From assembly GCA_902778175.1 (NCBI GenBank), contig CACYWT010000020.1:16007-80006 (forward strand): DNA of 64,000 nucleotides. The letters are read 5' to 3'. A model generated the notes under the pieces. That model searched no databases. It saw only the letters and a list, made by a program, of their open reading frames with translations, and was not told where the DNA came from. A program made the translations under genes and the position numbers. The DNA comes from an uncultured Ruminococcus sp. Lineage in GTDB: Bacteria > Bacillota > Clostridia > Oscillospirales > Acutalibacteraceae. Every line of letters starts with the position of its first letter. Within the stretch, counting starts at the first letter, position 1. Shown here piece after piece: positions 26,786-33,988 of the stretch.

Positions 26786-26932
26786 ATGAGAAGATGCCTT
26801 AAAAACGGAAATATCCAGGCATTCGGACTGGGCTTGCTCGGAGGGCTGCTGCTGCCGAATTGCTGGATAGCAGTAACTGCCGCGGTATTGCTGGTAGTTA
26901 CGTCATTTGTCAGCCGCCGCTGCTGCCGCTGA
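26786..26932 (+). CDS. Small hydrophobic protein of unknown function
   Basis: This is a 48-codon ORF with a single strongly hydrophobic stretch. It starts MRRCLKNGNIQAFGLGLLGG, has the segment LLLPNCWIAVTAAVLLVV, and ends SRRCCR with flanking basic and Cys residues. A GGGTG site lies 4-5 bases before the ATG. It stands between the thiN terminator and the SpoVM-like ORF, 40 bases upstream of the latter, so a sporulation-linked role is possible by position. No family is recognised. The basic ends with one membrane-spanning helix are typical of small membrane proteins, but the ORF is short and could be spurious. Confidence 0.5.
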   Translation: MRRCLKNGNIQAFGLGLLGGLLLPNCWIAVTAAVLLVVTSFVSRRCCR

Positions 26933-26972
26933 GGTAAAGCGGAGAGGTATATTTTTACATGGGGGTATTTTT

Positions 26973-27074
26973 ATGAAGATCGTTGTTGTAGATAATCCCA
27001 GATTCTGGAGCTTTTTTCTGAGAAAGATGTTTGGTATCAGGAAACTCCCGAAACAGGAATGGAACGCATATTAA
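26973..27074 (+). CDS. spoVM: Stage V sporulation protein M (SpoVM-like)
   Basis: This is a 33-residue amphipathic peptide. It starts MKIVVVDNPRFWSFFLRKMF and continues GIRKLP. Compared with Bacillus SpoVM it keeps the length class, the Pro at position 9 that kinks the helix, the alternating Arg/Lys and bulky hydrophobic residues, and a Gly-basic end. SpoVM recognises the positively curved forespore membrane and anchors SpoIVA, whose gene is at 32498-33976. Its position downstream of rsgA-thiN matches Bacillus, where spoVM follows thiN. A run of G before the start (GGGGG, 26961-26965) serves as ribosome site. The C-terminus (KQEWNAY) is longer than in Bacillus. Confidence 0.82.
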   Translation: MKIVVVDNPRFWSFFLRKMFGIRKLPKQEWNAY

Positions 27075-27164
27075 AGCGGAGCATAAGTCTGCGTCCGGTT
27101 ATTGACACATTGCGGAACATAAACATTGTGATCTGATGAATATATAATATTTGAATTTAAAACT

Positions 27165-27221
27165 GAATAATAAAAAACGAAGATCCTGCCACTTTCGTGT
27201 CAGGATTTTCGCTTTGTGAAG
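27165..27221. repeat. Terminator-like palindrome repeat, half copy
   Basis: GAATAATAAAAAACGAAG leads into the hairpin ATCCTGCCAC/GTGTCAGGAT (27183-27206), followed by TTTTCGCTTTG. It is the right half of the repeat also seen at 27550-27668, 37570-37675 and 57366-57492. It can serve as a terminator in either direction. Confidence 0.75.
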
Positions 27222-27244
27222 AGACTACGAAAAAGATATCACTC

Positions 27245-27271
27245 GGAGCGCGGCACAGGACTCGAACTACC
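27245..27271 (-). pseudogene. tRNA remnant, 3' T-arm and acceptor end
   Basis: Read on the minus strand it has GTTCGAGTCCTG followed by an acceptor-like GCCGCGCTCC, the look of a tRNA 3' end. The T stem does not pair properly and no D arm or anticodon arm lies upstream, so the gene is broken. Identity cannot be assigned. Confidence 0.45.
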
Positions 27272-27283
27272 GAAAAAGAGCGA

Positions 27284-27314
27284 CCGCAGGGAGCGAATCG
27301 TCCCGTGCGGTCAC
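27284..27314. other. Unassigned stem-loop in the tRNA-remnant region
   Basis: GACCGCA and TGCGGTC (with inner GGGA and TCCC) form a hairpin next to the first tRNA remnant. It has no T tract and no recognised role. Confidence 0.45.
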
Positions 27315-27351
27315 GCACTGTCAACAGAGTATAAAAAAGATATTTTGTGTA

Positions 27352-27378
27352 TGCTGCCGTTGGACTCGAACTCTCGTA
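27352..27378 (-). pseudogene. tRNA remnant, second 3' end
   Basis: On the minus strand it shows GAGTTCGAGTCCAACGGCAG and then CA, resembling a T loop with part of the stem and an acceptor 3' strand. No matching 5' half is found upstream. It is probably a truncated tRNA gene; the isotype is unknown. Confidence 0.45.
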
Positions 27379-27471
27379 TTTATCCTCTTTATTGAATTGT
27401 TAATTGTCGTTTTCTACGTTTCAGCGAAGAAAGCTTGAATGCTCGACAATTATTAATTTTTAAGTCTTAAG

Positions 27472-27569
27472 TTTTCAGTATTCATTTAACCGCCGCAGGC
27501 GGTGCTATGGTTTTCAGTATTCATTTAGCCGCCACAGGCGGTGCTACGGTTTTCAGTATTCATTTAGAA
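27472..27569. repeat. 39-bp tandem repeat, two and a half units
   Basis: Units 27472-27510 and 27511-27549 are nearly identical (TTTTCAGTATTCATTTA followed by CCGCC/GGCGG and TGCTATGG or TGCTACGG). A third unit is cut at about 27569, where the terminator-like repeat takes over. Each unit contains a small CCGCCgcaGGCGG hairpin. Confidence 0.85.
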
Positions 27570-27668
27570 AATCCTGACACAGTAAACTGAAAACTTAAGA
27601 CTTAAAACTTAAAAATGAATAATACAAAGCAAAAATCCCGACACTTGCGTGTCAGGATTTTCGCTTTG
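27550..27668. repeat. Terminator-like palindrome repeat, full copy
   Basis: It runs from TTTTCAGTATTCATTTAG through AATCCTGACACAGTAAACTG, a CTTAAGACTTAAAACTTAAA stretch and AATGAATAATACAAAGC to the hairpin ATCCCGACAC/GTGTCAGGAT and TTTTCGCTTTG. It abuts the truncated tRNA-Leu on its downstream (minus-strand) side, where it would have served as the tRNA terminator. Confidence 0.8.
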
Positions 27669-27713
27669 GCAAGAACCTAAATCTTGTGCGTCTGCCAATT
27701 CCGCCATACCCGC
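27669..27713 (-). pseudogene. Truncated tRNA-Leu (anticodon TAG), 5' half only
   Basis: On the minus strand it reads acceptor GCGGGTA, a D arm GGCGGAATTGGCAGACGC, and the anticodon stem-loop CAAGA-TTTAGGT-TCTTG, which is a normal tRNA-Leu(UAG) 5' half. The sequence then passes directly into the terminator-like repeat. The variable arm, T arm and 3' acceptor strand are absent, so no functional tRNA can be made. Confidence 0.8.
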
Positions 27714-27717
27714 TTAT

Positions 27718-27874
27718 TTAAGGCAACACCGCACAAAGACCGCCTTGCAGCTTAGCACCACATCTGCTCGCTCTTTTTCCGTCATTCTGCACAAAACTCG
27801 CTTGATAACCGTCAGGTTAACGGCGCTCGTTTTGCACAATCTGACGAAAAAATAGACGGCGCATCTGCCCTTAA
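27718..27874. repeat. TIR repeat family copy C (3' end lost)
   Basis: It starts TTAAGGCAACACCGCACAAA four bases upstream of the tRNA-Leu remnant. It carries the central TTGATAACCGTCAGGTTAAC palindrome and fades out after GCGCATCTGC near 27874 without the terminal TATTGCCTTAA. The GCCCGAAGGAAGTGC module is absent. Confidence 0.82.
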
Positions 27875-27907
27875 TTGAAAATAAACATATCCATGCTTTT
27901 CCGATAC

Positions 27908-28024
27908 CTTAGGCAACACCGGAAAAGAACCGCCTGAAGAAAGTACCCTTGTTGTACTTTTTTACGTTATTAAGCACAAAACCCGTTTGATAACAGTCAG
28001 CTTAACTGCGGTTTTGCCCTAAAG
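27908..28024. repeat. TIR repeat family copy D (degenerate)
   Basis: It is a diverged copy: TTAGGCAACACCGG at the 5' end, GAACCGCCTGAAG, a variant GTACCCTTGTTGTAC, CACAAAACCCGTTTGATAAC and a decayed GCCCTAAAG end. It lies 34 bases after copy C. Confidence 0.65.
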
Positions 28025-28128
28025 AATTATACACAATTTACACTTGTTTGTCAATACAAACATAATAAAATATGCCCAAGAAGAAAAACAAAAGCGGACG
28101 CATACACAAAGCAGCGTCCGCAATGATA

Positions 28129-29964
28129 TTATTCAGATGTCTGAGTTTCATTTATCCAGTTTCCGTACAGTGTGATCTTACCCTTGTTTTTCGGATTGAC
28201 GGGATCGGTCATTACAATAGCAGAGTTCTTTCCCTCTACATCTTTGGAATTTTTGTTGACTGAACTGATCGTTGCTTTTTCTTCCCAATTGCTCAGTCCC
28301 TCAATATACTCTGAGAAATAAACCTTGTTGTTCTCGAATTTGTACTTTCCGTTTTCGATATGAGGCTCCTTTTCGTTTTCGCATACGACCGTCATCTTGT
28401 AGCGTCCGTTATGACTGAACTCGAAAACATATTTCGCTTCTTTGCCGCAATCAGGACATTTGATCTTGTATGCTTCCCATACGGCAGGAGTGCCGTCGGT
28501 TTTTGCGGTGTTGATAATGAGCGAAAGATTGCTGAGCTTGTTCAGGATCTTGTCAACATCCTTGTACCCCTTGATCTCATTGTAGATCTCAAGAGAATCC
28601 TTGTATCTCAGCTCATTATATGCCTTGCCTGCAAGCTGATATTTACATTCGCTGGCTTTCTTTTCCGCCTGCTTGAAATTACCGACCTTTTCAAAGATAG
28701 CAAGGGCTTTGTCCGGATGCTTTGCATTAAGCTCTTCCAGTCCCACATAATAAAGCTGCGTAACACAGTTTTTCATCTCTTTTGAGTTTTCTACCGTCAG
28801 ACCAAGACCGGAATAGATATCCATTGCCTTTTCATATTCCTTATCGTTCATATAGCTTTCGGCAAGCCCCATCATTGAATCGGTATACATCTTGTCCGAA
28901 TCCTTGAATCCCGGAATGGATATGAAAAGATCAGCAGCGGCTTTCATACTTTTTGCGTAAAAATAATTGGTCGCCTTATTATAGATACACTGCTTCCTTA
29001 GTTCCTCACTGTCGCGGTAGCCGTGCATTTTCTCGAATTTCTCGATAGCATTATCAAATTCTCCGCGGTTCATCATACTGACTGCATTATTATATCTTAT
29101 CATCGGCAGACCATAGGCATAGAATCCGTAACCGCCGCCTGCGACTAATACGATAATAAGTATAATGATGAGCAATTTCCTGCTACGTTTCCGACTTTCC
29201 TGTTTTTTGAGCTGCTTTTTGTAATCCTCGCTTCTTTTGGCAAATTCCTGTTTTTGCTTTTCTTTATCAAGTCTTTCCTTTTCGGCAGCTTCATGGCGGA
29301 TCTTTTCAGCTTCGGCCTTGCGTTTTTCGTCCTGAGCGCGCAAAAGGTCGGTGCTGATATTTTCAATAAGCCATTTTTTGGGCAGATTACAGCCGCTGCA
29401 TTTGTCCTCGTCGTTCCAGTTAAGGGTGCCGCAGGCGCAAAGCCAGTGGCTTTCTGAGAAAACAGGCTGGAATATGAGCTTGGTATGATCTATATTTTTC
29501 TTTGTGCAATTATCTATAAACTGTTTGTGCAGGCTTCCCTGGACATTGAAAATGCTTTCCTGCTCCAGACTGATATTGAATCTTGTTCCTTCTTCGTTTT
29601 CCCATTTTTCTCCGCTGACTGTAGTAACGGATTTGATGACATATTCGATATTGCGTGTCTGCGGATTTTTGATCTTTATCGGGCGCTCCATTCCGAATAC
29701 GCCGTTGCGCGGGATATCAAGTCCCGTAAAGCTGCAATCCTCCAGTGTATCGACTACTATCCTGACGGAATCATAGCATATCAGATCGAAAACGACCTCG
29801 CTGACAGGTTCGGGCTGTACATTCATCATTTTACAGTATGCAAATATGCAGCCGACATTCATATCAAGTTCAAGTTTCATGGTGCATAACGCTATCGGAG
29901 AACCGCTGAACCATAAATGAATATTTTTTTCCTCGATTAACTGCTTCTTTTCTTCCTTTGCCAT
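28129..29964 (-). CDS. Membrane protein with RanBP2-like zinc finger and TPR-like repeats
   Basis: This 611-residue protein has no recognised family name. The N-terminal 170 residues are a beta-rich domain. Next is a zinc finger W-x-C-x-C-x3-N-x6-C-x2-C (HWLCACGTLNWNDEDKCSGC), the pattern of RanBP2-type fingers, then a charged coiled coil (about 210-265) and one transmembrane helix (about 266-290, LLIIILIIVLVAGGGYGFY). TPR-like repeats follow (about 295-475; FDNAIEKFEKMHGYRDSEE and YEKAMDIYSGLG are typical). The C-terminal domain has CPDCGKEAKYVF and a further Cys. The arrangement suggests a scaffold or sensor. It is a single gene between repeats and fumarase, with a divergent 294-base intergenic region. 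Confidence 0.7.
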   Translation of the reverse strand: MAKEEKKQLIEEKNIHLWFSGSPIALCTMKLELDMNVGCIFAYCKMMNVQPEPVSEVVFDLICYDSVRIVVDTLEDCSFTGLDIPRNGVFGMERPIKIKNPQTRNIEYVIKSVTTVSGEKWENEEGTRFNISLEQESIFNVQGSLHKQFIDNCTKKNIDHTKLIFQPVFSESHWLCACGTLNWNDEDKCSGCNLPKKWLIENISTDLLRAQDEKRKAEAEKIRHEAAEKERLDKEKQKQEFAKRSEDYKKQLKKQESRKRSRKLLIIILIIVLVAGGGYGFYAYGLPMIRYNNAVSMMNRGEFDNAIEKFEKMHGYRDSEELRKQCIYNKATNYFYAKSMKAAADLFISIPGFKDSDKMYTDSMMGLAESYMNDKEYEKAMDIYSGLGLTVENSKEMKNCVTQLYYVGLEELNAKHPDKALAIFEKVGNFKQAEKKASECKYQLAGKAYNELRYKDSLEIYNEIKGYKDVDKILNKLSNLSLIINTAKTDGTPAVWEAYKIKCPDCGKEAKYVFEFSHNGRYKMTVVCENEKEPHIENGKYKFENNKVYFSEYIEGLSNWEEKATISSVNKNSKDVEGKNSAIVMTDPVNPKNKGKITLYGNWINETQTSE

Positions 29965-30163
29965 AACGCAACTCCCCGGTAGGCATAAAAAACTGCCTTT
30001 TACCGATTAATAATTTGTTAATAAATATTCTAATACTTATTTGTTAATATGTCAAGAAAAAGGGCGTTGGTTTTTTAGATTTTGTATATTTGTAAGAAAA
30101 AACAGGTACGGTATGTATATTTTATCATTGTTGTTAATATTTTGTTCATAATTTGCATAGGCA

Positions 30164-30192
30164 TTGCATTTAATGCGGATTTCCTATATAAT
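30164..30192 (+). promoter_or_regulatory. Promoter for the fumarase genes
   Basis: TTGCAT at 30164-30169 and TATAAT at 30187-30192 are 17 bases apart, fitting a sigma-A promoter about 66 bases before the fumA start. The rest of the 29965-30258 gap is AT-rich without genes. Confidence 0.7.
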
Positions 30193-30258
30193 ATAAGTGG
30201 TTTTTGAAATCGCAAAAAATCTGATCTTTACAAGAGGTGAAGGGTCGTACCCGAAAAA

Positions 30259-31110
30259 ATGGAAATAAGAAAAATTGACGCCGCAGTCGTTACCGAAACG
30301 GTAAAAAAACTGTATCTTGATATGAATTACCATATCGGTGACGATATACTCACAGCGCTGAAAAAGGCAAGTGAAACCGAAAGCAGTCCGATAGGCAGGA
30401 ATGTGCTCAGTCAGCTTATCGAAAACAATAAGATCGCTTCCGATGAGGAAATACCGATCTGTCAGGATACGGGCATGGCTGTTCTTTTTGTGGAATACGG
30501 CGACCGTGTCGTTATCGAAAACGGCAGCTTCGAGGAAGCAGTCCAGCAGGGTGTGCGCAGCGCATATATCGACGGTTATCTGCGCAAATCCGTAGTCCGT
30601 GATCCTGTTTTCGACAGGATAAATACGAAGGACAATACCCCTGCGATAATTTATACTACTATCGTTCCCGGAGATAAAATACATATTCTTGCAGGCTGCA
30701 AGGGTTTCGGGAGCGAAAATATGTCCGCGATAAAAATGCTCACCCCGTCCGCAGGGATAGAGGGAGTGAAGAAATTTATACTTGATACAGTAGCGTATGC
30801 AGGTCCCAATCCCTGTCCTCCGATAGTTGTAGGCGTGGGGCTCGGAGGAACCTTCGAGAAAGCCGCCATGCTCGCAAAGAAAGCCACTCTGCGTCCGATA
30901 GACAGTAAAAATCCCGACAAGAGATACAGCGAGCTTGAATACGAGCTTCTCTCTGAGATAAACACTATGGGCTTCGGTCCTGCCGGTCTGGGAGGAAGCA
31001 ATACCGCCTTAGGAGTGAATATCGAGGTATTCCCGACTCATATTGCAGGAATGCCCGTTGCGGTGAATATCTGCTGTCATGCCGCAAGACACAAGGAAGC
31101 TGAAATATAA
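30259..31110 (+). CDS. fumA: Fumarate hydratase class I, alpha subunit
   Basis: It hydrates fumarate to malate with an oxygen-sensitive [4Fe-4S] cluster, together with the beta subunit encoded next. The 283-residue subunit contains the likely cluster cysteines in IPICQDTGMAV, LAGCKGFGSENMS and VNICCHAARH. It also has GVGLGGTFEKAA and GFGPAGLGGSNTALGV, the class I fumarase/tartrate dehydratase alpha signatures. L(+)-tartrate dehydratase is the main alternative. The ATG lies about 14 bases after GAAGGG, with a small GGGT/ACCC hairpin between that could shorten the effective distance. Confidence 0.92.
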   Translation: MEIRKIDAAVVTETVKKLYLDMNYHIGDDILTALKKASETESSPIGRNVLSQLIENNKIASDEEIPICQDTGMAVLFVEYGDRVVIENGSFEEAVQQGVRSAYIDGYLRKSVVRDPVFDRINTKDNTPAIIYTTIVPGDKIHILAGCKGFGSENMSAIKMLTPSAGIEGVKKFILDTVAYAGPNPCPPIVVGVGLGGTFEKAAMLAKKATLRPIDSKNPDKRYSELEYELLSEINTMGFGPAGLGGSNTALGVNIEVFPTHIAGMPVAVNICCHAARHKEAEI

Positions 31111-31124
31111 GGGAGGGTCTGCTC

Positions 31125-31664
31125 ATGGTTAAAAAAATAACGCTGCCTCTGACGGACGAGGCAATAAAGGATCTGAAAGCAGGCGACAGCGTACTGATCA
31201 GCGGTTCGATGCTGACAGGAAGAGATGCCGCTCACAAAAGGCTTTTTGAGCTTATAGAAAAGGGAGAATCCCTGCCCGTTGAAATTGAGGGAGAGGTTAT
31301 CTACTATGTCGGTCCGGCTCCCGCAAAGCCCGGACACGCCGTAGGTCCCGCCGGTCCCACATCAAGCTACCGCATGGATAAATATACTCCCGCCCTGCTC
31401 GACAGAGGTCTGAAAGGAATGATCGGCAAGGGCGCAAGAAACAGGGAAGTGATCGATTCCATGATAAAAAACGGCTGCGTTTATTTTGCGGCTATCGGCG
31501 GAGCGGCTGCTCTGATATCAAGAAGCATAAAAAAAGCCGAAACGCTTGCATATGAAGATCTCGGCACGGAAGCTATATATCGTTTTTATGTTGAGGATTT
31601 CCCGGCAATAGTCGCTATCGACTCAAAGGGGAACAGCATACTTGTACAGTCTGATAAGCATTGA
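31125..31664 (+). CDS. fumB: Fumarate hydratase class I, beta subunit
   Basis: This 179-residue subunit forms the C-terminal half of class I fumarase, separate here as in many anaerobes. Motifs are SGSMLTGRDAAHKRLFE, YVGPAPAKPGHAVGPAGPTS and AIGGAAALISRSIKKAE, which match the Fumerase_C domain. It starts 14 bases after the alpha subunit with a GGGAGGG ribosome site, so the pair is an operon. The enzyme may run toward fumarate and succinate in fermentation. The alternative is a tartrate dehydratase. Confidence 0.92.
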   Translation: MVKKITLPLTDEAIKDLKAGDSVLISGSMLTGRDAAHKRLFELIEKGESLPVEIEGEVIYYVGPAPAKPGHAVGPAGPTSSYRMDKYTPALLDRGLKGMIGKGARNREVIDSMIKNGCVYFAAIGGAAALISRSIKKAETLAYEDLGTEAIYRFYVEDFPAIVAIDSKGNSILVQSDKH

Positions 31665-31701
31665 TCTTCAGCCGGGGCGGATCTCCTCCCCGGCTCAAAT
31701 A

Positions 31702-31835
31702 TTAAGGCAACACCGCTGGGAGACCGCCTTGCGGCTTAGCACCACATCTGTTGCGCCCGAAGGAAGTGCCCTTGGGGTACTCTTTTTCCGTCATTCTGCA
31801 CAAAACTCGCTTGATAACCTGCGGTATTGCCTTAA
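31702..31835. repeat. TIR repeat family copy E (internally deleted, both ends intact)
   Basis: It starts TTAAGGCAACACCGCTGG and ends TGCGGTATTGCCTTAA, with the GCCCGAAGGAAGTGCC module and the TTGATAACC arm, but the segment from the central palindrome to TCTTTG is deleted. The length is 134 bases against 205 for copy F. Confidence 0.88.
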
Positions 31836-31848
31836 AATAAAAATGTAA

Positions 31849-31890
31849 AAATCCGCTCGGACAGGATAACTGTCGGGCGGATCTTTACAT
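31849..31890. terminator. Bidirectional terminator after the fumarase operon
   Basis: ATCCGC at 31851-31856 and GCGGAT at 31877-31882 form a stem extended by CGGACAG/CTGTCGG, flanked by A and T runs on both sides. It could end fumAB transcription. Confidence 0.65.
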
Positions 31891-31984
31891 TGAAAGGCAA
31901 AACAAAATACAAGAAAGGATGTAATCTGATAAACTGGGGCTGTTTTCCTGATACAGCCCATTTCCCGGATAGGGAAGCGGTATT

Positions 31985-32034
31985 GTTAAAAGCTTTGCTT
32001 TCAACAAGCAAAGGCAAGCCGTAGGCTTTGCGGT
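31985..32034. repeat. Triple-hairpin repeat, left part only
   Basis: TTAAAAGCTTTGCTTTCAAC followed by AAGCAAAGGCAAGCCGTAGGC matches the left half of the repeat at 49634-49729. After GGCTTTGCGG the similarity stops. Confidence 0.75.
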
Positions 32035-32049
32035 TATAGTCGGCAGTGC

Positions 32050-32084
32050 TGTCCACAAAGTTCCATCTTGTCCACAAAGTTCCA
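32050..32084. repeat. Pair of 16-bp direct repeats
   Basis: TGTCCACAAAGTTCCA occurs at 32050-32065 and 32069-32084 with TCT between. The rest of 32035-32497 is AT-rich; apart from this pair I see no gene or clear signal in it. Confidence 0.7.
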
Positions 32085-32497
32085 ATAATATGGAATAAAG
32101 GCAAAATAGTTATTTTTGTATCAAATATTATAGTTTTTATTATATCCGATACCTTGAAGTGAAATACACTTGACAATCGCGGAGCAATTTGTCAAACTCC
32201 TGATTTAATCGGCTTTTTCTCAAACAATACCACATCAGGCAACTGGTGCCAGAAATAATTCCTTTTACTTTTTTCCTTTTTTCTTCTTATTCTCATTCAT
32301 CTTATTGTGCTATTATTATAACATCTTTTATTTTTTTCGTCAACTGCTTTTTCGTCATTTCGTAGATTTTCTATATATTATTATTGTAGGATTGTGCAAT
32401 ATGACGGAAAAAACAAATTATTTACAGATATTGTTTATTATTCACCGCGCATAACACCAATTCCTGCCGCTTACAGCCGCAATACTGCTCTGCTGCG

Positions 32498-33976
32498 TCA
32501 AAGAATAATGCAGATAAGTCCGTTGCAGCCGTCGTTTATGATCCTTTCGACAGTTTCCTTAACCTTGTTCCTTGCGTCGGCAGGCATACGGTACAGCTTG
32601 TTGTGCAGCCCCTCATTCACTAACTCATGCAGTGATTTTCCGAAAATATTCGATTCCCAGATTTTAGTCGGATCGTCCTCAAATTCCTTCATCAGATAAG
32701 CCACAAGCTCCTCTGACTGCTGTTCCGAACCGACTATCGGCGTTATTTCGGTCTTTATTGTGGTTTTCATCATGTGTACGCTCGGCGCATTTGCTCTCAG
32801 CCTTATTCCGTATCTTCCGCCCTGACGTATTATCTCCGGCTCCTCAAGAGTAAGCTCCTCCATTGACGGCATAACGATACCGTAGCCGGTTTCGCTGACG
32901 TCATTGTATGCCTGTCTGACTTTTTCAAATTCCTTTTTCATTTTTGACAGCTCCATCATCGCGTCAAGCATACCGCCCTCATCTGTAATGTCAAGCCCCG
33001 TCTTTTCCCCGAGAACACGATAGAACAGAGTCGGGTCTATCTCTACTCTCAGCCGCGCTCTTCCGCTGCCGAGATCAACAGCGCTCGTTTCAGCCATAAG
33101 AACATATTCGCTTTCTCTTATTCTGTCCGCGATATCAGCCGCCTCTTTTATTCTTGCGGCTCCTGATGCCGCTCCCTCGATCGTCCCGAAAAGCGAATTT
33201 CTCAGCCAGTGATCCTGCTCCAGAGATGTTACCCATTTCGGCATATCCACCTTTATTTCCTTCACGGGAAATTCAAACAGAATACGCGCAAGTATCCTCT
33301 TTATTTCATTTTCGTCAAGCTGCATACAGCTTACAGGCTCCACATGAACCCCGTATTTTTCACTCAGCGATGCGGCAAGCTCCATTGTCCGCGCCGATGA
33401 CGGATCAATGCTGTTGAGCAGAACAATAAAGGGCTTGTTTATCTCCTGCAGCTCGCTGATCACTCTCTGCTCCGCCTGCTCATATTCCTCTCTCGGTATA
33501 TCGCTGATACTGCCGTCGGTGGTCACTACCAGACCTATTGTCGAATGATCCGTTATTACTTTCCTTGTCCCTAATTCCGCAGCCATATTGAACGGTATCT
33601 CTTCGTCAAACCACGGAGTTTTTACCATACGCGGATTATCGTCCTCTATATAACCCAGCGCGCTCGGCACGATATATCCCACGCAGTCGATCATTCTTAC
33701 ACGGAACCCCGATACTCCGTCCAGCTTTATTTCCGCGGCGTCCTCCGGAATGAATTTCGGTTCTGTGGTCATTATCGTCCTGCCTGCCGAGGACTGCGGA
33801 AGCTCGTCGGTCGCCCTTGCTTTTTGCTGTTCGTCACCGATATTCGGTATAACAAGGGTATCCATAAATCTTTTTATAAAGGTCGATTTGCCTGTTCTGA
33901 CAGGTCCCACAATGCCGAGATAGATCTCTCCGCCCGTTCTTTGTGAAATATCTCTGTAAATATTTGTTTCTTCCAC
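32498..33976 (-). CDS. spoIVA: Stage IV sporulation protein A
   Basis: SpoIVA is an ATP-dependent cytoskeletal protein that polymerises around the forespore and forms the coat basement layer. The 492-residue length is standard. The N-terminal GTPase-like domain carries Walker A GPVRTGKSTFIKRF at about 24-37 and SIPREEYEQAEQRVI-like sequence (read SDIPREEYEQAEQRV). The C-terminal domain ends GCNGLICIIL, as in other SpoIVA proteins. The gene is 12 bases downstream of sipL on the same strand. SpoVM, its membrane anchor, is encoded at 26973-27074. Expression in the mother cell under sigma-E is known for the family; no promoter is asserted here. Confidence 0.96.
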   Translation of the reverse strand: MEETNIYRDISQRTGGEIYLGIVGPVRTGKSTFIKRFMDTLVIPNIGDEQQKARATDELPQSSAGRTIMTTEPKFIPEDAAEIKLDGVSGFRVRMIDCVGYIVPSALGYIEDDNPRMVKTPWFDEEIPFNMAAELGTRKVITDHSTIGLVVTTDGSISDIPREEYEQAEQRVISELQEINKPFIVLLNSIDPSSARTMELAASLSEKYGVHVEPVSCMQLDENEIKRILARILFEFPVKEIKVDMPKWVTSLEQDHWLRNSLFGTIEGAASGAARIKEAADIADRIRESEYVLMAETSAVDLGSGRARLRVEIDPTLFYRVLGEKTGLDITDEGGMLDAMMELSKMKKEFEKVRQAYNDVSETGYGIVMPSMEELTLEEPEIIRQGGRYGIRLRANAPSVHMMKTTIKTEITPIVGSEQQSEELVAYLMKEFEDDPTKIWESNIFGKSLHELVNEGLHNKLYRMPADARNKVKETVERIINDGCNGLICIIL

Positions 33977-33988
33977 CTTGCGTCCCCC

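Noticed and set aside
27472..27569. 39-bp repeats considered as a CRISPR array
   Set aside because: The units are directly adjacent with no spacers, and no cas gene is in the window.
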